Source of the DNA: Thermoflexales bacterium
GTDB taxonomy: Bacteria > Chloroflexota > Anaerolineae > Fen-1058
Assembly (NCBI GenBank): GCA_017882055.1
Contig: JADGQE010000160.1
Location: 1 to 8,512 of the forward strand
DNA: 8,512 nt
Direction of reading: 5' to 3'
Both the position numbers and the translations under genes were made by a program. Numbering within the stretch: the stretch's first letter is position 1; the number at the start of each line of letters is the position of its first letter. The notes under the pieces were generated by a model. It did no database searches. It had not been told where the DNA came from and worked only from the letters and a program-made list of their open reading frames with translations. This document shows positions 1 to 5,811 of this stretch, one piece after another.

Positions 1-851
1 ACCGCTTCGTTGTATTCGTCCGAGCCCAGAGACCAAAGGCGGTTTTGTAGGAGGTGGGGCCCTTCGACGTTGACCGAAGCGAGTATCTCAGAGGTCAACG
101 CAGGCATTTGCGATCCTTTTGGAAACGTGCTGAACGCGGCCTGCCCGTCTGGTCGGTAGAGGGTGACCTGGGCAGCAGAGTCAGCGATCATTTGTGGCAG
201 CAGAGTGATCAGCGGAAAACCGACCAGCACCACGCCTGACCGTTGGTCGTTCAGGACAAGTGGACCGGCAACGTATAGCGCGGATCCCCCGGGACCATCC
301 ATCACACCGGAGAATTTGTCGCCGAGATTGTCACTCTCGCCGGCCAGTACGCGACGCACCGGAGTCCACGCAGAAAAATCGACGGCTTCATCTCGCACAC
401 TTCCTTCCGGGGTCAGGCGCAGCCCGTAGATGAGTGTGCCGGAGGCATCCAGCACATGCACCAATGGAGCACCCGCGTTGACCACCAGGGGGCGAACCAG
501 CGCATCGAGGCCGGCGGTATCTCTGGCAGCTGCCGCCTCGGCCACGCCAGCGGTGCGCGCGATGGCACGTTCCGCGATGAGCGCCCTGGATTCGGACTGA
601 AACACTTCCGTGCTGGCCGTTTCAAAACCGTCCACCAACTGAACGTTGAACCGCTCCTGCAGATTGGTGACAAAGGACTGGGTAATAACCCACGTGGCCA
701 GGCCGGCCAATAGAATAGCCACTACAAGGTAGGGAAGCGTGATTTTGAAACGCAGCGGCAGAGAGAGAAACGCGGTGACGGGCCGGGCCAGCGGCTGGTA
801 GCGTATTTCAGGAGTCTTTATGAGGTTAGTAGATTTCGTTTTGAGTGACAT
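1..851 (-). CDS. Membrane-anchored sensor protein, N-terminal part (Cache-like extracytoplasmic domain), partial at left edge
   Basis: The reading frame is open from an ATG at 851 to the left edge with no stop, giving 283 residues of a longer protein. The start is supported by AGGA seven bases upstream. A basic, proline-containing cytoplasmic leader (residues 1-36) is followed by one clear membrane helix (about 37-59, ITLPYLVVAILLAGLATWV). A long soluble region then follows that should lie outside the membrane. It begins with a helix (about 62-118) and continues into alternating strand-like segments such as LVHVLDASGTLIYGL (130-144) and ALYVAGPLVLNDQ...GVVLVGFPL (191-214). This layout is typical of Cache/PDC sensor domains, which bind small ligands. 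A second membrane helix, HAMP and an output domain (kinase, cyclase, phosphatase or chemoreceptor) would be expected beyond the window. Its position 112 nt behind the response regulator suggests the same signalling locus. The output type is unknown. Confidence 0.8.
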   Translation of the reverse strand, partial: MSLKTKSTNLIKTPEIRYQPLARPVTAFLSLPLRFKITLPYLVVAILLAGLATWVITQSFVTNLQERFNVQLVDGFETASTEVFQSESRALIAERAIARTAGVAEAAAARDTAGLDALVRPLVVNAGAPLVHVLDASGTLIYGLRLTPEGSVRDEAVDFSAWTPVRRVLAGESDNLGDKFSGVMDGPGGSALYVAGPLVLNDQRSGVVLVGFPLITLLPQMIADSAAQVTLYRPDGQAAFSTFPKGSQMPALTSEILASVNVEGPHLLQNRLWSLGSDEYNEA

Positions 852-963
852 CGTTAATCCTGTACGCAGGTAATTTGTCGTACACGACCTCTAAGGTCAA
901 TGGACCAACGAAACAGCCATAGATCAAACTCAGCGGCGAGGGTATGTTACCAGAGAAATCGCG
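852..963 (-). promoter_or_regulatory. Intergenic gap with two inverted repeats, possible promoter/operator of the Cache sensor gene
   Basis: This 112-nt gap separates the regulator stop from the sensor start. It contains GACCT-CTA-AGGTC (886-898) and TGTACG-N12-CGTACA (861-866 with 879-884), two short perfect inverted repeats side by side. On the minus strand a TTGACC hexamer overlaps the first repeat, and 17 bases downstream lies only a poor -10 match (CAAATT) inside the second. The arrangement would suit a regulated promoter that lets the sensor be transcribed separately from the kinase-regulator pair. The -10 is weak and no family of binding protein is recognised, so this is tentative. Confidence 0.3.
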
Positions 964-1593
964 CTAAACCAGGCCATTCTGCATCGCATAATGGGTGAGC
1001 TCGGCATTTGTCTTCATGTTCATCTTCTCCAGCAGCCGCGCGCGGTAGGTGCTGATCGTTTTGGCGCTGAGCGATAATTCGGTGGAAATCTCTTTGACTT
1101 CCTTGCCGGAAGCGATCAGACACAGCACCTGATACTCGCGATCCGACAGGTGTTTATGAATCGGCTGATCGTCCTCATTCCGCGCGTGCAGCACCAGCTC
1201 ATCGGCGACTGACGCGCTGATGTATTCCCCGCCGTGCAAGACTTTGCGGATGGCCTGCACCAGTTCTTCCGGCGCACTCTCTTTGTTCAGATAGCCCGCC
1301 GCCCCGGCCCTGATCGTCCGCACCGCATATTGATCTTCTGGATACATGCTGAGAATCAACACCGGCAGTTGCGGATGGTCATGCTTGATCTGTTTCAACG
1401 CTTCCAGACCATTGCCACCGGGCATGGTCAGATCCAGCACCGCGATATCCCAGCGCTCTTTGGCGACCAGCTCCAGCAGTTCGTGGGCATTTTGAGCCTC
1501 GCCAAAAGTGGCCTGGGCAAACGCCTCGGCTAGAATTTGCTTGACGCCCTGGCGCACGACAGCGTGATCATCGGCCAATAAAATTCTGAGCAT
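964..1593 (-). CDS. NarL/FixJ-family two-component response regulator
   Basis: This is a 209-residue DNA-binding response regulator of standard family length. The receiver domain (residues 1-118) has the acidic pair D8-D9, the phosphoacceptor D54 in the motif VLDLTMPG, the switch residue S82 and the conserved K104 (YLNKES). A LuxR-type helix-turn-helix occupies about 147-209 (LSDREYQVLCLIASG, then EISTELSLSAKTISTYRARLLEKM), the module that binds promoter DNA as a dimer after phosphorylation. The open frame extends upstream to 1842, but the receiver begins exactly at the ATG at 1593 (MLRILLADDH), which has TTGGAG seven bases before it, so this start is used. The gene lies 82 nt behind the histidine kinase on the same strand, its near-certain partner. 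The spacer holds a large palindrome that could influence how much regulator is made relative to kinase. Target genes cannot be told from the sequence; the adjacent sensor gene is one candidate. Confidence 0.95.
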   Translation of the reverse strand: MLRILLADDHAVVRQGVKQILAEAFAQATFGEAQNAHELLELVAKERWDIAVLDLTMPGGNGLEALKQIKHDHPQLPVLILSMYPEDQYAVRTIRAGAAGYLNKESAPEELVQAIRKVLHGGEYISASVADELVLHARNEDDQPIHKHLSDREYQVLCLIASGKEVKEISTELSLSAKTISTYRARLLEKMNMKTNAELTHYAMQNGLV

Positions 1594-1608
1594 GAAAATT
1601 CTCCAATT

Positions 1609-1670
1609 GTAAGGGCGAGGCACATCGTCCCACTCCGTTATGCTGCGGGGACGATGTGCCCCGCCCCTAC
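1609..1670. repeat. Large imperfect palindrome between kinase and regulator genes
   Basis: Arms of 23 bases (1609-1631 and 1648-1670) are complementary except at two positions and enclose a 16-base loop. The element begins GTAAGGGCGAGG and ends CCGCCCCTAC. It starts about 15 bases upstream of the regulator start and ends 5 bases from the kinase stop, so it fills nearly the whole spacer. There is no T-run on either strand after the stem, so a classical intrinsic terminator is not seen. It resembles a dispersed REP-like or MITE-like hairpin. If transcribed, it would make a very stable RNA stem just ahead of the regulator ribosome-binding site, which could stabilise the upstream message or reduce readthrough. 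Its origin and effect are inferred. Confidence 0.8.
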
Positions 1671-1675
1671 CCCAA

Positions 1676-3826
1676 TCATGTATTCGGCTTAACGGGAACA
1701 GACACCGTGACGATGGTTCCGTCGCCGGGCACGCCCTGAATGTCGAAGGTGCCGCCCAGTCGCTGCGCGCGCTCCCGCATCCCCAGCAGGCCCAGCGAGT
1801 GCAAGCCGGCGATTTCATCCGCTTGAATCCCCCGCCCATCATCGTGAATCTGAAGCGTCAACGCCTCAGGCATGGCGACCAGTCTAACCTCGATGTGTTG
1901 CGCGCCGGCGTGGCGCGCGACGTTCGTCAACGCTTCCTGAAAGATGCGGAACAGCGCCAGGGACGGGGCGCGGGGCAGGGATAAGTCGGGCGAGGACGCA
2001 CTCACTTCACACACGATGCCCGTGCGTTTCTCAAAGTCACGCGCCTGCCATTCGATCGAGGCGGCTAGCCCGAGGTCGTCCAACATGCCCGGCCGCAATT
2101 CGGTCGCGATGCGCCGCACGGTTTTGATCATCGTGTCCATCTGGACCGTGACCGCTTTAGTCTTCTGGCTAAGCGCGGCATCCTTATTCACGAGCCGATC
2201 GGTCAGCCACGCCAGATCGAACTTCATGGCCGTCAGCGCCTGCCCCAATTGATCATGCAGCTCACGCGCGATTTGCGTCCGTTCCTCTTCGCGCACCAAT
2301 TCCAGATTGGCCGCCAGCGCGCGTAAGCGTTCATACGACTCCTGGAGCTCGGCTTCGGCCGACAAGCGCTGCTGATAAGCCAGGGCGTTTTGGATGGCGA
2401 TGGACGCGGCCGGCGCGAGCGCCATGAGCATATCCTGATCGGCCAGCGTGAAGCCCTCGGTGCCTTGCTTGTTGCGGATATCAAAATAGCCCAGCACCTC
2501 ACCAAACGAACTCAGGATCGGCGTACAGATAATTGTGCGGACATCGGTGTTGATCGCGAGCGCATGTTGCAGCACCGGATCGTTGGCCGCGTCGCTCGTG
2601 CCGTACGGGACTTTATTCTTCAGGACCCAACCCGGGATGCCCTGTCCCGATGTCCACGTGTATTCAAACGGAATGGCTGTGCCCTGTCGAAAATACTTGC
2701 GGACGGTCATGCCTCTGGCAGTCCGCAGCCCCGCGAACCCGCTTTCGCCGTTGACAATTCGGATGGCTTCTTGCGCCAGCTCGTCCAGGATGGTGTCCAC
2801 AGCGAGCGTCGTGTTCAGTTGTTTGCTGATGCGGAACAACGTTTGGATCGTGGCTTCGGATTGTTGTAGCTGCGCGACCGCCGCGCGCAGTTCGGTGGTG
2901 CGTTCGCTCACGCGCTGTTCCAGTTCGGCGTTCAGGCGTTGACTCTCGCGATACAGCCGGGCTTTGTCCAGATAGAGGGCGATATGGCTGACGAGATTCT
3001 CAGCCAGGGCCAGGGCGTTCAGATCAAAGCGGCGACCGGATTCCGCCGCTACGAAGGTGATCGCGCCGAGGGTTTTCGGGTGCACGATCAGCGGCACGAT
3101 CATGTACGATTTGATCGCCGCGGCCCAGCGGTCCGAGGCCACCTCGGTGATCAATTTCGGTTGGCCGCTGCGTAACACGGCCGGCAACCCATCCGCGTCG
3201 TCATGGGGCAGATAGTGTTGCAGCCAGTCGCAGGCCGCTTGCAGTGCGGCCGTCTCGGCCGGCGCCAAAGCCACCTGCTCGATCGAGCCATCGGCTTGAA
3301 GCAGGTGAACGGCACACCAGTCGGCGAGCTGCGGCACGGCGAGTTGCGCCAGCGTGGTGAGCGGCGCTTCGTAATCCACGACATTGGTGAGCAGCGCACC
3401 AACCTCGGCCAGCAGACGATTGGCCTCCTGGAGCTGCTGCTGATCCGTGCTGTTGCGTGAAATGCCGATGATGCTGATCAGAGTGCGCCGCTCATTCTGA
3501 ATGAGCGAAGCGCTGACCTGGGCGGTGAAGGGGGTGCCATCCCGCCGCTGGACGAGAAATTCACCCGACCAGCTCTCGCCGCGCCGCAGCTGCTCCATGT
3601 TCGCGCGGGCCGCCTCCATCAGCAGCGGGGCCGCTAACACTTCCGCAATATTGCGGCCGTGCGCCTCGTCTTCTGTCCAACCGTAGAACGTCTCGGCAAA
3701 CCGGTTCCAGAAGATGATGCGGCCCGTCAAATCGACGGCCAGAATGGCCTGCTCCACCGTATTCAGCAGTTGGGCTTGAAAACGAATTTGCTCTTCATCT
3801 GACTCAGGCACTGGCATGGACTGCAT
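1676..3826 (-). CDS. Cytoplasmic PAS-GAF-GAF sensor histidine kinase (HisKA_3, NarX/DegS type)
   Basis: This is the 716-residue sensor kinase for the regulator downstream. From the N terminus it shows a PAS domain (about 16-123: AILAVDLTGRIIFWNRFAETFYG...), a GAF domain (about 138-286), a coiled-coil (about 290-335, rich in E, L, R and Q), a second GAF domain (about 333-483), a short coiled linker, the HisKA_3 dimerisation/phosphotransfer helix (about 505-590) with H524 in ARELHDQLGQAL, and a HATPase_c domain (about 610-712). ATP-site motifs are the N box around N635 (FQEALTNVARHA), the DDGRG box (662-666) and GLLGMRERA (679-687). There is no membrane segment, so it probably senses a cytoplasmic or diffusible ligand. 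An ATG at 3862 would add 12 residues but has no ribosome site. The ATG at 3826 has GGAG seven bases upstream and is chosen; ATG 3817 is a third option. A strong promoter lies upstream at 3899-3928. The signal is unknown. Confidence 0.95.
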   Translation of the reverse strand: MQSMPVPESDEEQIRFQAQLLNTVEQAILAVDLTGRIIFWNRFAETFYGWTEDEAHGRNIAEVLAAPLLMEAARANMEQLRRGESWSGEFLVQRRDGTPFTAQVSASLIQNERRTLISIIGISRNSTDQQQLQEANRLLAEVGALLTNVVDYEAPLTTLAQLAVPQLADWCAVHLLQADGSIEQVALAPAETAALQAACDWLQHYLPHDDADGLPAVLRSGQPKLITEVASDRWAAAIKSYMIVPLIVHPKTLGAITFVAAESGRRFDLNALALAENLVSHIALYLDKARLYRESQRLNAELEQRVSERTTELRAAVAQLQQSEATIQTLFRISKQLNTTLAVDTILDELAQEAIRIVNGESGFAGLRTARGMTVRKYFRQGTAIPFEYTWTSGQGIPGWVLKNKVPYGTSDAANDPVLQHALAINTDVRTIICTPILSSFGEVLGYFDIRNKQGTEGFTLADQDMLMALAPAASIAIQNALAYQQRLSAEAELQESYERLRALAANLELVREEERTQIARELHDQLGQALTAMKFDLAWLTDRLVNKDAALSQKTKAVTVQMDTMIKTVRRIATELRPGMLDDLGLAASIEWQARDFEKRTGIVCEVSASSPDLSLPRAPSLALFRIFQEALTNVARHAGAQHIEVRLVAMPEALTLQIHDDGRGIQADEIAGLHSLGLLGMRERAQRLGGTFDIQGVPGDGTIVTVSVPVKPNT

Positions 3827-3833
3827 CGAACTG

Positions 3834-3837
3834 CTCC
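3834..3837 (-). promoter_or_regulatory. Ribosome-binding site deciding the kinase start
   Basis: GGAG lies seven bases before the ATG at 3826. The upstream in-frame ATG at 3862 lacks a comparable site, and the 12 residues it would add (MQRLSEKGRSSS) do not belong to any domain. Confidence 0.6.
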
Positions 3838-3898
3838 GTCCTTTCTCTGACAGCCGCTGCATAACGTGGGCGGCTCTTGAAACGACGTGACTAACAAT

Positions 3899-3928
3899 AT
3901 TATAGCCCAGAGTGGGTTAGATTGGCAC
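3899..3928 (-). promoter_or_regulatory. Sigma-70-type promoter of the kinase-regulator operon
   Basis: On the minus strand a perfect TATAAT (3904 down to 3899) lies 18 bases downstream of GTGCCA (3928-3923), which matches four of six positions of the -35 consensus. Transcription would start near 3892, leaving a leader of about 30 nt to the ATG at 3862 or about 65 nt to the preferred ATG at 3826. It is the best promoter match noticed in the window and sits exactly upstream of the signalling operon. The hexamers are seen; the activity is inferred. Confidence 0.6.
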
Positions 3929-3974
3929 GCTCAAATCGGGCTTTTGGGCCGGTGTAGGACAAATACTGACAGCG

Positions 3975-4185
3975 CCTTACGTTCAATGCCTACAAGTTCT
4001 TCGGCAGCGTGCTGATAGTCACCGGCGTGCGAAGCGGTTATCATGATGGCGCTGAGCGCGGCATCGATCTGATCCAGCGATACGTCAAACACTTGAGGAG
4101 CTACGGTATGAATGCAGTCGCAATTGACTACATCTGGAAAGCCATCCGAGAATCCGAGCGGAGTGACGAAATCCAATTCAGGGAT
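3975..4185 (-). pseudogene. Remnant of a MazF/PemK-type toxin, C-terminal half
   Basis: The minus strand reads ...PLGFSDGFPDVVNCDCIHTVA..., close to the MazF/PemK-family pattern of a 'DGLP' turn followed by SVVNCD-x-I-x-TV, part of the endoribonuclease core that cleaves mRNA. A weaker stretch after it (SLDQIDAALSAI) fits the family's last helix, which is normally separated from the TV motif by about ten more residues than here, suggesting a small deletion. The N-terminal half, including the usual RRGDIWW/VDLDP start and the conserved arginine and threonine segment, is absent. Upstream in the same frame lies unrelated sequence from a DUF488 remnant. No antitoxin gene is adjacent. The outer limits are approximate. 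The residual match is short and made by eye, so the call is moderate; if right, it is non-functional. Confidence 0.55.
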
Positions 4186-4204
4186 GACGAACTTCTGATC
4201 AAGG

Positions 4205-4386
4205 CTGCGGCGACCCGTTTGACGCAGCCGCCCGATCAGTCCGGTGCTGTGGGCATTGCCATGCCGCGCCGCGTGCACCAGCCTGGCTCCCAGACCTCGG
4301 GCTTGTGATTCAATTCGGTCACGTAGCGACGGCGAAACTCGATCCACCTGGCCGGATCGTGCGCGAACCGGCGGCGCAGTAGGATT
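4205..4386 (-). pseudogene. Frameshifted remnant of a DUF488 family protein
   Basis: One minus-strand frame reads RRFAHDPARWIEFRRRYVTEL followed by NHKPEVWEP (about 4284-4383). This is the hallmark centre of DUF488 proteins (x-F-x-HDPxRWxEFRRRYxxEL, then xxxPExWxPL). The next conserved piece, family pattern LxYAAxDxxHNxA, appears only in another frame as ARLVHAARHGNAH (about 4235-4275), with roughly ten residues missing between. The N-terminal half of the roughly 115-residue family is not present; upstream sequence in this frame runs into the divergent yihY start without family resemblance. The gene is therefore truncated, frameshifted and non-functional. DUF488 proteins are small soluble proteins of uncertain function, often found among stress genes. 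The first segment is strong; the second is suggestive. Confidence 0.65.
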
Positions 4387-4460
4387 GGCAGCGGCATTGA
4401 TTGGGCTGTGGTCTGTTTCGCGGCGCGGACATTTGAAAAACCTCGGCAAGTAGGGGCGGC

Positions 4461-5387
4461 ATGAGCATCAAAGAATTTGGAAGCCTTCTCAAGCAAACGT
4501 TTCAAAGTTGGAACGAGGATAAGGCGGCACGTCTCGCCGCGGCGTTATCCTTCTATGCGGTCTTCGCCATGGCGCCGGTTTTGATCATCGCGTTGGCCGT
4601 CGCGGGACAGGTATTGGGGCCTGTCGAAGTTCAGACGCAGCTGCTGCAACAGATCACCGCTATGATCGGCCCACAAGGGGCCAGCTTGATCCAATCGGTG
4701 TTAGAGAACGCCCGCAAACCGACCGATAGCTTGTTGGCTTCGATCTTCGGCATCGTCACATTGATCCTGGGCGCGGCCGGCGCGTTTGGCCAATTACAAG
4801 ATGCACTCAACACGATCTGGGAAGTTCAAGCACGAACCGGTAGTGCGATCCGCCGTTTGTTGGCGGAGAAGTTCTTATCCTTCCTGCTGGTAATGGGTCT
4901 GGGGCTCTTGCTGTTAGCGTCACTCATCATCAGTACAGCGCTTTCGGCGTTGAATGGCCCAACCGGCAGCCCGACTACGTCATCGGCCGGCCTATTAGGG
5001 ATCATCAATCTTTTCGTCTCGTTTGGCGTGATCACCCTGGTGTTTGCCGTCATCCTCAAGGTAATCCCCGACGTGCATTTACGCTGGCGCGATGTGTGGC
5101 CGGGCGCACTGTTGACGGCGGTGTTGTTCACGCTTGGCAAATACGCCATTGGTTTGTATTTGGCGCACAGCAGCGTCGGTTCCGCGTATGGCGCAGCCGG
5201 ATCGCTTGTTATCATCCTACTGTGGATCTATTACTCGGCTCAGATTTTCTTTTTAGGGGCAGAGTTCACCAGGATGTATGCCAGGAAATGTGGTTCACCG
5301 GTGCGGCCCACGGTTCACGCCCAAACCGTGACCGAAGAAGCCCGCGCTCAAGAAGGCATTCCTCACCACAATCGGCTCAAACGTTAG
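4461..5387 (+). CDS. YihY/BrkB-family inner-membrane protein
   Basis: This 308-residue integral membrane protein is of normal family length. About six hydrophobic helices are visible (26-50, 91-113, 137-163, 178-203, 213-235, 244-268). Family signatures include the amphipathic N-terminal WNEDKAARLAAALSFYAVFAMAPVL (17-41), GAAGAFGQLQDALNTIWEV (104-122), the polar stretch IPDVHLRWRDVWPGAL (202-217), and SSVGSAYGAAGSLVIILLWIYYSAQIFFLGAEFTRMYA (237-274). A hydrophilic tail (275-308) is cytoplasmic by expectation. The family was once called ribonuclease BN in error; its real role is uncertain, with proposals of transport or envelope function. The ATG at 4461 follows AGGGG only four bases upstream, a cramped ribosome site, but no alternative start lies before the first helix. 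It is the only plus-strand gene here, divergent from the remnants to the left and convergent with the PAP2 gene on the right. No clear promoter was found. Confidence 0.95.
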   Translation: MSIKEFGSLLKQTFQSWNEDKAARLAAALSFYAVFAMAPVLIIALAVAGQVLGPVEVQTQLLQQITAMIGPQGASLIQSVLENARKPTDSLLASIFGIVTLILGAAGAFGQLQDALNTIWEVQARTGSAIRRLLAEKFLSFLLVMGLGLLLLASLIISTALSALNGPTGSPTTSSAGLLGIINLFVSFGVITLVFAVILKVIPDVHLRWRDVWPGALLTAVLFTLGKYAIGLYLAHSSVGSAYGAAGSLVIILLWIYYSAQIFFLGAEFTRMYARKCGSPVRPTVHAQTVTEEARAQEGIPHHNRLKR

Positions 5388-5419
5388 GCGTCTTCCTCTA
5401 AATAACACGCGACATAGGC

Positions 5420-5450
5420 GGGGCAGCAACGGGCCTGCCCCAGTTTTGAC
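5420..5450 (+). terminator. Possible weak terminator after yihY
   Basis: A seven-base stem, GGGGCAG (5420-5426) with CTGCCCC (5435-5441) and an 8-base loop, is followed by AGTTTTGAC. It lies 32 nt after the yihY stop. The short T-run (four) makes it a weak intrinsic terminator at best; it could instead be another dispersed hairpin. Confidence 0.4.
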
Positions 5451-5466
5451 TCAACTACTCGGCCCA

Positions 5467-5490
5467 TCATTCCCGCGAAAGCGGGCATGA
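5467..5490. repeat. Small hairpin of the TCATTCCCGC-GAAA-GCGGGCATGA type
   Basis: Ten-base arms (5467-5476 and 5481-5490) with one mismatch close on a GAAA tetraloop. I recognise this as a motif that recurs between genes in many bacterial genomes, usually as a REP-like dispersed repeat. It is the first of the structured elements crowding the convergent spacer. Confidence 0.65.
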
Positions 5491-5506
5491 CCGCGCAGTA
5501 CACTCT

Positions 5507-5534
5507 CGTAAATCAACCTGGAAACCGCTCTAGA
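5507..5534 (+). repeat. 28-bp perfect direct repeat, copy 1
   Basis: This stretch, starting CGTAAATCAACCTGG and ending GCTCTAGA, is identical over 28 bases to 5631-5658. The two copies are 124 bases apart and bracket the A' arm and the long hairpin at 5562-5628. Identity stops abruptly on both sides. Confidence 0.9.
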
Positions 5535-5556
5535 GTAAATTCCAGTTTGGTTTACG
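5507..5556. repeat. Imperfect palindrome A-A' with CTCTAGAG loop
   Basis: Arms 5507-5523 and 5540-5556 (17 bases, two mismatches) enclose a 16-base loop that contains the self-complementary CTCTAGAG. The left arm is part of a 28-base sequence repeated exactly at 5631-5658, so the right arm has two equally good pairing partners, one upstream and one downstream. Confidence 0.75.
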
Positions 5557-5561
5557 GGTTT

Positions 5562-5628
5562 GTCATTCCGAGCAAAGCGAGGAATCTCTATGACTGTCGT
5601 AGAGACCCCTCGCTGCGCTCGGGGTGAC
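5562..5628. repeat. MITE-like/REP-like long hairpin (GTCATTCCGAGC type)
   Basis: Arms 5562-5590 and 5600-5628 (29 bases, six mismatches in three adjacent pairs) enclose a 9-base loop. The left arm reads GTCATTCCGAGCAAAGCGAG and the right arm ends CGCTCGGGGTGAC. I recognise this as a common dispersed intergenic hairpin of environmental bacteria. It has no coding capacity. On either strand the transcript would fold into one long stem, possibly serving as a shared barrier between the convergent genes. Confidence 0.75.
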
Positions 5629-5630
5629 AC

Positions 5631-5658
5631 CGTAAATCAACCTGGAAACCGCTCTAGA
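5631..5658 (+). repeat. 28-bp perfect direct repeat, copy 2
   Basis: Exact second copy of 5507-5534. Its first 17 bases are complementary, with two mismatches, to the A' arm at 5540-5556, so a larger stem could enclose the whole 5562-5628 hairpin. Confidence 0.9.
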
Positions 5659-5710
5659 TCAAGCGTAGGTTGCCCTTTAGTCTAAACGGTTTTCCGGGCT
5701 TGAACGGGAC

Positions 5711-5734
5711 GTTCCGGCATCCTCATGCCGGAAC
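5711..5734. repeat. Perfect 10-bp hairpin with CCTC loop
   Basis: GTTCCGGCAT (5711-5720) pairs without mismatch with ATGCCGGAAC (5725-5734). No T-run follows, so it is structured but not a standard terminator. It lies inside the candidate palindromic element. Confidence 0.8.
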
Positions 5735-5747
5735 TACGGTCCGTAAC

Positions 5748-5787
5748 GCCGTAGCGATGGCATTAGGGATGCTGCCATCGCTACGGC
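5748..5787. repeat. Perfect 15-bp hairpin downstream of the PAP2 gene
   Basis: GCCGTAGCGATGGCA (5748-5762) pairs perfectly with 5773-5787 around a 10-base loop. On the minus strand it begins 24 nt after the PAP2 stop, where a terminator would sit, but no T-run follows. It could end or protect the 3' end of the PAP2 transcript; it also belongs to the candidate element at 5680-5810. Confidence 0.8.
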
Positions 5788-5811
5788 GAAGCCGGATGAG
5801 CCGTCTAAACT

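Larger units (their letters stand above)
5680..5810. mobile_element. Candidate small palindromic element flanked by an 8-bp direct repeat
   Basis: GTCTAAAC occurs at 5680-5687 and again at 5803-5810, as a target-site duplication would. The 115 bases between begin GGTTTTCCGGGCTT and end, on the opposite strand, with GGCTCATCCGGCTT, an imperfect terminal inverted repeat. Inside are two perfect stems: 10 bp with a 4-base loop (5711-5734) and 15 bp with a 10-base loop (5748-5787). It carries no gene, so any mobility would depend on a transposase elsewhere. An 8-bp repeat can occur by chance, and GCTTGAA/TTCAAGC pairs at 5698-5704 and 5811-5817 straddle the proposed right end, so the limits are uncertain. 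Confidence 0.4.

Noticed and set aside
54..713. Open frames at 54-239, 163-429, 413-673 and 456-713
   Set aside because: They are shadows of the Cache-domain sensor frame, which is open without interruption from 851 to the edge and encodes a coherent membrane protein.
964..1842. Longer response-regulator frame starting at 1842 (292 codons)
   Set aside because: The first 83 codons overlap the kinase 3' end and the palindrome and show no domain. The receiver starts precisely at the ATG at 1593, which has a ribosome site.
1676..3862. Kinase start at ATG 3862 (728 residues)
   Set aside because: There is no ribosome site before it and the added 12 residues are featureless. It remains possible, since the predicted transcript start lies upstream of it.
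4009..4308. Plus-strand open frame of 99 codons in the yihY upstream spacer
   Set aside because: It has no family resemblance, and the opposite strand carries recognisable DUF488 and MazF pieces.
4450..4460. GTAGGGGCGG before yihY as a half copy of the palindrome end at 1661-1670
   Set aside because: Ten shared GC-rich bases are too few to claim relationship, and no second arm is present nearby.
5467..5658. CRISPR array or tandem repeat array
   Set aside because: There are only two copies of the 28-bp sequence, no regular spacer set and no cas genes. The intervening DNA is itself a palindrome.
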